This document shows positions 55,201-64,000 of a stretch of 64,000 nt of DNA, piece by piece. The position numbers and the translations under genes were made by a program. A model generated the notes under the pieces. It was not told where the DNA came from. It saw nothing but the letters and a program-made list of their open reading frames with translations, and did no database searches. This DNA is from Effrenium voratum (taxonomy: Eukaryota; Sar; Dinophyceae; Suessiales; Symbiodiniaceae): assembly GCA_963377175.1 (NCBI GenBank), contig CAUJNA010000501.1, positions 85,001 to 149,000 of the forward strand, read 5' to 3'. Numbering within the stretch: position 1 is the stretch's first letter; every line of letters begins with the position of its first letter.

Positions 55201-55763
55201 GCATTTCTGGTACTGCATGTTTGCGGTGAGATATACATGATGAGTGCCTGAAAAACTAGGAATTGGACCCCCTAAAAATGGCCGGGGTCTCGAGTTCAAG
55301 ATTGTACTCCTCCGGCACATACACGTCATCATTAGTCCGAGCCTCCCCACATCTCCTCCTAAAACATCAGGCTGATGCGCATTTCAGCCGGCCTCTTGAT
55401 TGGTTTCTTGAACTTCGTTAGGCTCAACATAACCAAGTCTATTGCCTGACGTCTCTACGATTGCCAAAATAAACAACACCTCCAAAAGGCCGTAGGAGGG
55501 GCTCTTGGAGTTCTAGGCCGCATGCCGGTGATTCTGGCGTGATGGGAATGACTTGTTCAAATATACCTGCTGCTTACGTTTGGCTCCAATATGTTGCAAG
55601 AAAATGAAGAAATGGCAACCCTGTAACTTACCCTTGGCTTGTGTTTTTCTTGCCTGCTTGAAACAGGAGTCGGGAGTGCCAAATCAAGGTTTGACTCCCC
55701 GCATGGCTGTGGAAAGTAGTGTGTTTCTGCGAGGCGATCATGGGCAATCCCTATGACTCTAAA

Positions 55764-55895
55764 GTTGACCCCCGATGAATAACCCCCCCCCCAAGTTATT
55801 CATCAAAAGGGCCTTGGAAGAAAGGCATCCCTACCAAAAAAGGGGGAAAAATCCTTGATGAATAACTGGGGGGGGTTATGAATCAGGGATCGACG
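55764..55895. repeat. Foldback element with nested hairpins
   Basis: The left arm contains GATGAATAAC, ten C and AAGTTATTCATCA. The right arm is its approximate inverse (TTGATGAATAACT, G run, GTTATGAATC). Each arm is itself a hairpin, and the two arms pair with each other around a ~40-bp centre. Confidence 0.75.
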
Positions 55896-55938
55896 TCCAT
55901 GTTGAACAAGCTGTATTGCTCTTATTGACGTTGGCTTG

Positions 55939-56036
55939 CTCCCTTCCTGAGCGGATTGTCCAAAGCAAGTTCAAAATTTGTATGTACCATTAAAATGGTC
56001 TTCCCAAAGCGTAAGTCCAGGAACTCAGGGAGTGAG
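55939..56036. repeat. Short inverted-repeat element, member 3
   Basis: Begins CTCCCTTCCTGAGCGGATTG and ends AAGTCCAGGAACTCAGGGAGTGAG. The best preserved end of the three members. Confidence 0.55.
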
Positions 56037-56205
56037 TTTACTTGCTCTCCGGAATCGGGGAGACCGCTCCGAAGACGTCAAGGTCAAAACCACCCTCTGC
56101 GGAAAGGTCACTGCCATGGGTTCGTCTCAAAATCGGAATCAGACCCTCAAAATTGCTGGGCTTTCTTGTGTTTCTTGTCAAAGGGGTACCCTCAAAGAAA
56201 GACGT

Positions 56206-56225
56206 ACACACACACACACACACAC
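56206..56225. repeat. (AC)n microsatellite
   Basis: Ten AC units. Confidence 0.95.
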
Positions 56226-56545
56226 GATTGTCAAGGATTTTCCCACGCGAGGTAACCCTCGCCATCAAGGGGATCCAATAGGAAATCACACCATTGGTTA
56301 ACACATCCAAAGCTGGGTGTATTTACCAGTGTACCTTGCCCCAACCAAAAGGATACCCTTCCAAGGAACCAGGGGCCTCTCTTGAGGTTCCCTGAGCTGT
56401 GTTTTTAGGGAACCCCCTAAAAAGGGTGGGTTGTCCTTGTAGTTTCAATTTGAAACCCCCAAACAAGGGTGCCCCCAAACAAAGACACCCCCATGTTTGC
56501 CTTCTGGGGGGGTACCAACTCAAACGACTGACCCACTCCCTTTTT

Positions 56546-56633
56546 CCCCGCCTCCCCGGCGCGCCACAAGTGGACGGGCCGCAGCAGGGACCGCGCGACG
56601 CGCTCGTCCACTGAGCCGTAGAAGCGCATCTCC
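56546..56633 (-). CDS. Candidate internal exon
   Basis: The minus frame after a possible acceptor TTTGCTGAG reads EMRFYGSVDERVARSLL, then RPVHLWRAGEAG. It is GC-rich and hydrophilic with no stop, and the flanks are low in G+C. Family not recognised. It may belong with the island at 56745-56860. Confidence 0.35.
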
Positions 56634-56744
56634 TCAGCAAATGTCAACTTCGGAACAATCAAAGGGGTGGTTCCCGCATGTACAAAGGACATGACCGTAT
56701 TGATTTTGTTTTTCTGCGCGGGGGGGGGGGGGTTCAAGTCAGAA

Positions 56745-56860
56745 TGATCTCCAACGGAGTGCCCAAAGCGCCCAAATCACAAGTGCCCAGAGCGCTGGGC
56801 CCCCGCACGCAGAACTTGTCCAACACGCGCAGGATCAAGCCGTTCCTGGATGGAGCAGGT
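56745..56860 (-). CDS. Candidate internal exon
   Basis: After a possible acceptor CCATCCAG the minus frame reads NGLILRVLDKFCVRGPSA, then LGTCDLGALGTPLEI. It has coding-like composition and stops soon after in the presumed intron. Family not recognised. Confidence 0.35.
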
Positions 56861-57109
56861 TTGGGGTTGGGGTGGGTTGCTGACCCAGTTGATTCTGAGA
56901 AACCAGCTCCGGGACTAGGAACTTAGCCCAAACCCCTCGTTCGTGTGGGGCTTCTTGGTATTGTCCTGGCGAAATTCCTGGAAGCGGTTTCTTCGAGTGA
57001 TTGTGTCCATGGGGATCCGGATTTGGGAAACCACACCCGATCGAGATCCACAAGGTTTTGATATAGGAAAGATGCCTTCACCTGGGAAAAAGAACTGGCC
57101 CCCATTATT

Positions 57110-57772
57110 TCACCCCATCAAAGTCAACTCCCTAAGTGGTCGGTTAAAGGGAAAACACCCCAATTTCTGACTTTGATAAGTGCCAGAAACAGTCACAATA
57201 ATCAGCCCAGAAGCAACGGAGCATTTTGTTCCAAGGGAATCTGCAAGATCTGTCCCCTGCCATGTCCAAATCATGCTAGGCTGCTTGCAACGCGAGGAAC
57301 AGAGGTATTTGACTCTGGCGGCTGGAAGAATGTTTGCTCCAAGCAGAGTCGGCTGGGCTTGGTTAACAAGCTCTTGAAGAACTCTGTTATGTCTCATGTG
57401 AGCGCAATTACTGTCACGCTTTTTGTCAAGGGGTTTCATGATAGTTTTGGAAACTGCCACAAGGTGCGCAACTTCTTGCGTGGAGACATGCCGTGCCCAT
57501 GTGTCTGGGGGCAACGCAAGAGTCTCGCCCAACATGACCCCAAAGCAGATCAGCCCCGAAATGCCTTGTTTGTTGCGGGGCGATTCCAAACAACTGCTTG
57601 GCGCATCCCATTGCTGAAACCTTCCCACTTGGAAACTGGGTTCCACTTGATTTCCACTGTTTGGTTTTGCTCCCAACCACCATGCCCCCTCAACCCAAGC
57701 CACCAAATCATCAGTGGGCACTGTGAAAATGCCATACATACGCTTACCTTGCGGCGCGCGGAAATAGTGCAA
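57110..57772 (-). pseudogene. Possible relic of a copia-type reverse transcriptase
   Basis: A 220-codon frame. Its first part, MYGIFTVPTDDLVAWVEG followed by FQVGRF, loosely resembles the GV...HVDDLL...G and KFGxW segments of copia-type RT. The rest shows no RT motif, and a plus-strand frame of similar length overlaps it, so this may be chance. Confidence 0.2.
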
Positions 57773-58007
57773 AGGGTGTTCTGAACACAGTCATTTATCC
57801 TGAGTCATTTGACTCAAAACCCATTGATGTGGTTCTACTATGATTATATGGGTGTTGCATCGGCCTTGGTATCCCAATTAAACCAAACCACCTACTAACA
57901 TCGCCCTTTGGGTTTGTCTCAAGTAGGGGACCAACAAAAAGTGACGTTTCTTTGGTTTCCCCTTCAGCTCACCCCAAAAAGAGCGCCCAAAATGGACCCC
58001 TCCCCGC

Positions 58008-58047
58008 GGTGCCACGGTGCCACGGTGCCACGGTGCCGCGGTGCCAC
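58008..58047. repeat. 8-bp minisatellite, five units
   Basis: GGTGCCAC repeated five times with one C-to-G-type change in the fourth unit (GGTGCCGC). Confidence 0.9.
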
Positions 58048-59464
58048 GCCCCGGGGCCCGTCAGTCCTCACAGGGCCATCCCGCAGCGCCGCCCAGCCGC
58101 CCTTGCGCCAGGGCCTGTCGCGAGAGATCCCGGATGGTAATGCAACGGATCGGTGCAATCGCTCACCTCCGTCATAAATGGGAGACAAAGATGTTTACTA
58201 CAGTAACTACACAGAACCTTTGACAGTGAAGTGAGGTTCAAAAGCACCCCACAACATCCTAACTGGCTGGTGTATGGAAATCTCCTGTTTGCTGAGTACA
58301 AACGATGTGGTTCGTGGCAACATACAGCACCGATACCAGATATGTTGGGCTACCTTTTAGTTTGTGTTTTTCCAGGAAAACCTGCGGAAAACCGCAAAGC
58401 CCGGGATCCCCCTTAACAAAAAAAAAACACCAAAACGAACATGGCGCACAAAACGTGGCTCCGCCTGGGCTGCCTCACCAGCAAGTCCTCGCAAAAGTGG
58501 GAGGGGCGGCTTTTGGGGTACCGAAGGCAGGTTTGGGGTCCCTAAAAGGGGGAGGGGGGTTGAACGCCCCAAGCGGTGGGTTTCGTTCTTGCTTTGCCAC
58601 TTGATGTTTATCAAACAAAGGGGCCCTGGTTTGGTTTTGTCAACCGCTGTTGTTTTTTTCTGCTGGCCGCTTTTGGGCGACCGGATCTACTGGTTCGGTG
58701 TTTTGATTTCTCTTAAAGGGCATCAAACTGGGATTGGCCATTTTCTCATTTGGGCGTGTCCTGTTTTGAGGGTACCCTTTTTGAGCTTGGTTTAAAGGGA
58801 AACCACAAGGAAACCACCTGCTTGGAGGGGTGAGACAGACCCATTTTTATGGCAACCATCAACCGGATTTGACAATCGATCAGGTCAAGTCTGGTGCTCG
58901 GCCAAATCAACGAACACTCCCGTCATGCTACTGAGTTCTCCAAAACATCAAAACCCGAATCTTTGGCTGTGGTTTCCGCCGGCTGGAAAGGTGTGCTACC
59001 AAGAGAGCCAGCAACTGTGCGTCGCTGCTTTGAAGAGTGGGTGCTACTTTGCAAGCCTATAGCCTGTGGCGTGTCTGAAATGCCAATAGACTCAAACTTT
59101 GGGGAATTGATCCCAGCTGTTGGCGGGTTAGCAACTCGTTGCAAGCCAACTCCAGCTTTGCATATGCCCTTCCGAGACTATGGGTTGAGCTATGAGCATG
59201 ATAACAATGATAACCATACTACGAGCATCAGTTCTCTCCCACCGTTGCCATAGAGCACTAGAGGTCCCTTAAAAGGAACCCCCAGGGTGCCGCAATTAGC
59301 CAAACGTAGTCCAGCTGCCCATGGTGGTTCTTTTGCCACTTCGGAAGAAGAAACCGGAATGCAAGTAGAGAAGAAATCGGAATCCAAGCTTCGGGTTCTA
59401 TCTTGCTTAAAAAAATGGGTCATCTTGCCCCATGCTCAAAAAATGCATCACCCCTCCCTTAAAA

Positions 59465-59535
59465 GGACCGAGGATTGCCGGGCCTTGGGAAGGTGGATCT
59501 TCGCAAGGTCATCCAGCTGCTCCGAGATCTCAGGG
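59465..59535 (-). CDS. Candidate small exon
   Basis: The minus frame reads PEISEQLDDLAKIHLPKARQ in a GC-rich island. The plus strand is also open (LGKVDLRKVIQLLRDLR), so strand is uncertain. Minus is preferred because neighbouring islands read best on that strand. Confidence 0.25.
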
Positions 59536-59999
59536 CTTGTTTGCTGCTATGAGAAATGGATGGCTCGTCTTTCTGGTAGAGAAGCCCCAGAAGGGTTTCG
59601 GTGGTTTCCTTGCGGTTCACAACTAATGCCACAAAAAAGAAGGCGTGCCCGCAAGAAAAGACAAAGACAAATACACCCTGGCTGACTAGAAGGTTCATGG
59701 TTGAGAATGAGAAAGCCAATGGGATTTAGCATGTGGTTGCTTCATGAAGAGAACGTTGCATTGCTGAACAGTGATGAGCAACTTAACATGGGAAGCCAGT
59801 TGATTCGGCAGAACCCCTGATTGTTTTATATTCGTGGTGCTGCATTGAGGGAATCCCTGGCTTCTTGGGGAGAAATACTCCGGTGTAATTCCAGGTCAAA
59901 GCCCAATGCAGAAACAGTGGGTTTTGGAACTTCAAGAGGGCGCTGAAAACTTGGTCCAGCGGCGTAGAGGGGCAACACGAATCAAGGCAAGCTCATGCC

Positions 60000-61570
60000 A
60001 AAGGAAGCCGACAAGACCCAAAGTGCGTGAGGGTGAATGACTCCCTGCCCCACACGTATCAAATGGGCGACGGCTTACAAATGGCGCTTCAGTAATCACG
60101 AAACCGCCAGAGGAAGCGGAACCAGAAAAATAAATCCCTCAAGACTGAGTGCCTGGATGACCGTCTCAAGCAGGCTAAGTTCAGCCAGGTCGTCGGCTTC
60201 GCTGTCTACCCAGAGCCCACCTGTCTGATACCTCTGTCGAGTTCTCTGAATGCGTACAAGCGAAGCTTGTCCGGAAGTTGTTTGCCAGATTCTGGACTCC
60301 AGGTAGTAGAAAAAAAGTATTCTTCGGAGTCTCGAACATTTTGGGAGCCTCTTTCAGGGAGCTACTTAAAGAGGATCTGGAGTTTCCTCCACTGCTGCGC
60401 CATGATCGTCTGCTTCCAAAGATAAAACGTGGAAGAGGTCAAACGGGGCTCCATCCACCATGAAGTCGACAAAATTCAACCATCTCTTTTCGCCTTCTGG
60501 AAGGGAATCAAAGGCTTCCATTCCATCTGCCAGTGGCATCGTGGGCCGAATTCACAGGAATCAAAACAATGGTTGAAGGTTTGCGAGTAGCCCTTCATGA
60601 AGACACATGCCCTGCCTTCCACGCTGTTGTAAGCACGCGGCCATGCGAATGTAGTTGTGTTGCTCAACTAGCCAGAGGGTGTTGGGAACTACTTTCGCGT
60701 CGGCGGCGTCCAACACAGGCTCTAGATCATTCTTGCTCCATAGGGAAGGGCAGTCACCCTTGGGAGGCCCGAAGCAACCAGGCATCCTTCTTGCCCTGGA
60801 AATTCTACACTCATAGATGGACCCTTCATGAAACCAAAGGGGGTCAAAGGGACACTGAGACTCTGTTGCCACCCAAGGTCCTGGAACCTTGCCCCGCCCC
60901 CCGCTGCAAAGCCACCGATGTACAAATCAGTCCCTTTTCTCTGGGCCTTTTGGCTTGTGTTTCAAGCGCAGCCAAAGGCAGCCAATCAGTTGAGTTCCAT
61001 CTTCCACTTTGAAAATCACCAACGCAGATTGGCAAGCAAAAGGTGCTGTGTTCACTAGCTGAAACGGGAAATGAGCAACGGGCAAAATTATTGGTCTCAC
61101 CAAAACGACACGACACAAATTGGTGCAGGGGGTAAAGTGTGCGAGCCATCCTCTTACATGGGGTTGTCCGTTGGGTTAAATGGGCTAACCCCTGTTTTGG
61201 GCCTCCAATTTGGAGAGCCCAAATGGCTTCCATGTCTGAGAGAACCAGTAACAGAAGGCAGCGTGGGAAGTACTCTTCAAGGGAGCCCCTGTCAGATGCC
61301 ACGTTAATGGGGCAGGTTTGTTTGACCGTTTGCTTGCTTGCTTGCTCGTTTGTTCCTTCGCTTGAAACCCAAAGGTGATGGCACCGCCTATCCCAGCCCC
61401 CAATGGTTGTTGTACCGTTCAAAATATTGTTTCGGGGGTCTGTGTTTGAACCAAAACAATAACCGATACAAACAAATACAGACAAGTCCACGAAGAAAAC
61501 AACACTGCACAGCACCAAAAAAAGAAAAAGAACGAGCAAACAGACAAAGATTGCTGGATGGCGGGCAACA
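60000..61570. other. Non-coding or intronic stretch
   Basis: No supported gene. A third GTTT/GCTT-type composite tract lies near 61317-61366, on the opposite strand to the other two. A short minus-strand reading LEPVLDAADAKVVPNTLW near 60670-60730 may be exonic. Confidence 0.35.
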
Positions 61571-61604
61571 AGTTGAGTGATTGTTTGGCCTCGAGTCACG
61601 AGGG

Positions 61605-61745
61605 GTATCAACCCTCGGGGCTCTTCCCGTTTGGGACGCCGGGCAAAGACAGCGATGGCGTTCTGCTGCATGGCCTCTTGCCGGGGATCCACCGGGAACG
61701 CCTCTCGGACCTGCAAGTCTGCGAGGCGCGAGAGTTTGGTCCCCC
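61605..61745 (-). CDS. Candidate exon of an unknown host gene
   Basis: The minus frame reads KLSRLADLQVREAFPVDPRQ, then EAMQQNAIAVFARRPKREEP. G+C is about 60 percent against a lower background, with strong third-position G/C and charged, natural-looking composition. Continuation downstream becomes hydrophobic and intron-like after about 61560. It is the clearest exon-like island of the right third. Family not recognised. Confidence 0.4.
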
Positions 61746-62599
61746 CCCAAGTGCTTTTTGTTGTGGAGGGCAGGGTGCCCTCTTTTCAGGGTGGTGCCAA
61801 GGGAAGCCAGAAGAAGAAACAAGCCGCCTTTGATCTGCATGGAATCCTGATGATGCTTGTTGCTCTCGCCCTGCAGCTCCCAAGTTTCAGGTCCCAATAG
61901 TTGCTGCTCTGTGGCAGTTGACTTCACAAGGTACAGTGTGGTGCAACCACAGGGAAAGCCCTCTGACTTTGCACATCCAAAAACAGTGCTAGGCAAGCAT
62001 CGAAAGACCGGAGGACTATGGCGCTTTTCTGACATTCTCGGAATGCCTTCTGAAACCAAGCCGTATGTTACACGGCCGTGCAACCACTGAATACGCACCA
62101 GTAAAACAGGGTTGCTCACAGAAAGGGGTTCCTGATTCCTGAGGGGAGCAAACAATCAAAACAACCACAAGTAAGTTTGGACCATCTTCCCTGCCAAAAT
62201 TGGTTCTACTTGCCCAGCCTTGGTTGAGGCCGCTCGCTCAGGGAGGCGGCCGCGCAAACAGAAACTCACGGCCAAAAGTTGGGAAGCCCTGCTATGGGCT
62301 TCACCAGCATACCAAAGGAAAATCACAAAGAAACCAGCCAAAAGCCAAAGTGAAACCAAAAAGGACGCTGCCTGCGTGGCCAATTTCAATCGGCGTAATT
62401 TAGTATATCTCCCAAACCATGACAAAGGAATCTTAAAAAATGTCCCGTTGTCATGGGTGATGCCCTGCTGATTTCCCCTGAACAACCAAAAACGATGGTT
62501 TTGCCTGGGTTGGGCCACCCTATTGCTGAAACATTAAGCCGGCGCTCAACCTCCGTTTGGTTTCCCTAAAGAAATTGACCCAAGGGTGTGGTGGAGTAT

Positions 62600-62720
62600 T
62601 CCCTAGCCTTTGACGCCTTCCTTCGCTCCCCAACAAACTGTCGACCCAACGCGGCCTGGCCATGCTGGCGCTGGTCCTTGCGCGAGCCAAACTGCTGGAC
62701 CCCCTGTTTTGAGCTCGCAT
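62600..62720 (-). other. GC-rich exon-like island
   Basis: Two minus frames are open, reading SSLARARTSASMARPRW or GRQFVGERRKASKAREYS. It may be an exon upstream of the 61605-61745 island. The frame cannot be chosen. Confidence 0.25.
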
Positions 62721-62984
62721 CCGGAGGCAGGCAGACAAGATTCTGGTTTTTTGCCGGCCCGAAAGTCAAAAATATGGTTGTGGGAAACCCGGTGTTTTGT
62801 TTTCCCGGGCCCGGAACCACAAAATGAAAGCCAACTTGCAGATGTTCCCAGCACATGGTTGTTTGTTGTGTTCTTCTGGGCGGTGGTGGTGGATTCCGAA
62901 GACTCGGTTTTTGGGCAGTTGTTCCAACCTGATAGAAACCACGAACCCGAATGCAGACATATACAACTCCAGAAGCATTCCCAA

Positions 62985-63970
62985 AGACACCCACACAACA
63001 TTTAAAAAAAAGACTTGCACAAAATTATTCCTAAGGATCCCCTCACGAACAAGACATTTCCAAAGACATGACCAAAAGCATATCGAAAGACATCCCCGCA
63101 AGCGCCCCAACACAACCCCAAAGTCAGCCCCCAAGACATCTCCCCAAGACATCCCCAAGACGATCTTAAAAACATTGTGGAAGACATCCCCAGAAGATAT
63201 GTTCAAAGACATGTTGCAAAGACAAATCTCCAAAGGCACCCCCAAAAGCCACCCTTAAAGGCACGACACAACGAACCACAGAAATCCCCAACCGTCATCT
63301 TCTGAGACACCCCGACATCTTCCGAGACATGTCCCGAAGACAGCGACGACCCCGTAGATTCCGCCACTGACACCCCCATTGACACAAACACATCTCCACA
63401 GACATCCCGAAAAAAACACATCAAACAAAACAACAGACAACCCCTCTAAAAAACACACACACACACAGGATTCCCTTGAAGACTTCCCTTCCAGACCCCG
63501 TCCAGCGACATCATCACCCAAGACAACCGCGAAGAGAAATCTCCCCAACCGTCAGAAGACACTCCCGAAAGACATTTCCCAAGAGACCAAAGACATCCCC
63601 AACAACATCAAGACACCTTGCAGAGACACCCCAAACACGTCAACCAAAACAACCACAAAGACATCCTCAATGACACCCGCAAAGACATCATTGCAAGGAG
63701 ATCCCCAAAACACCTCCGAAGACACAGCCGCAAAGACGCGCCTAAAGAAACACCTCAAGATAACCCCAAACAACCGCAAACGTATCGCCAAAAAACAGCC
63801 CAGATATCCACCCCAAAGACACCACCCTTGAAGCCGTCCCGGGACTTGCCCAAGACAACCGCAAAGACATCCCCAAAAGAACCCACCACAGACAACCTCA
63901 AAAAACAACCGCAAACTCATCCCACCCAAGACAACCGTAAAGACATTCTTAATAAATACCTTTCTTAAAA
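62985..63970. repeat. Degenerate minisatellite built on AAAGACATCCCC
   Basis: For nearly 1 kb to the end of the window the plus strand is dominated by variants of AAAGACATCCCCAA and AAGACAACC with irregular spacing, almost free of G apart from the GACA word. Long open frames here on both strands are a by-product of the repeat. Confidence 0.75.
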
Positions 63971-64000
63971 ACATCCCCTTGAAGATAAGGCAAGTCACCT

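Noticed and set aside
62766..63998. Several open frames on both strands
   Set aside because: Created by the degenerate GACATCCCC repeat. Composition is repetitive and no domain is present.

Overview
The window looks like nuclear DNA from a dinoflagellate. The main evidence is a 15-base word, CCATTTTGGCTCAAG, which is identical to the 3' part of the dinoflagellate trans-spliced leader as I remember it. It occurs in the 5' leader of four retroelement units. Supporting signs are very sparse coding, many short GC-rich exon-like islands, abundant (CA)n and (AAAC)n/(AAGC)n tracts, and retroelements of protist type. No bacterial operon, rRNA, tRNA or CRISPR array is visible. One 100-N assembly gap lies at 21678-21777. 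Genus cannot be decided from the sequence.

Layout. 1-4111: non-coding, short palindromes and dispersed repeats. 4112-13778 (minus strand): a composite tyrosine-recombinase (YR) retroelement of two head-to-tail units. Unit X (6992-13778) encodes a long zinc-finger protein and a YR. Unit Y (4112-6991) encodes a Gag-like CCCH protein and a 5'-truncated reverse transcriptase-RNase H. Both units start with the same 116-bp leader (A) and end with the same roughly 150-bp trailer (B), so the order is A-X-B-A-Y-B. 13779-21677: non-coding, with microsatellites, a 95-bp palindrome and diverged repeats. 21778-28915: a second, nearly identical X plus the start of Y, cut by the gap. All these units are broken by indels, at different places in the two copies. 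28916-45430: non-coding with a few GC-rich islands.

45431-51817 (minus strand): a 6.4-kb Penelope-like element bounded by 298-bp direct repeats that differ at one base. It carries an RS/His-rich ORF1, a proline-rich ORF2, and a reverse transcriptase ORF with an upstream GIY-YIG-like segment, a YVDN catalytic box and a C-terminal Myb/SANT-like domain. 51818-64000: mostly intronic or intergenic, with several short exon-like islands on the minus strand (52.4, 56.6, 56.8, 59.5 and 61.7 kb) that may belong to a multi-exon host gene. It also holds foldback elements and a degenerate minisatellite from 63.0 kb to the end.

The most unusual signal is a 19-base hairpin word, CAGGTGCCGAGGGCCCTGA on the minus strand, found about 25 times. 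I saw it only inside the YR units. It lies in coding parts, where it is read as GAEGPD, and in a near-regular array in the X 3' region. Its variants almost all preserve a 7-bp stem with one bulged U, including one compensatory pair change.
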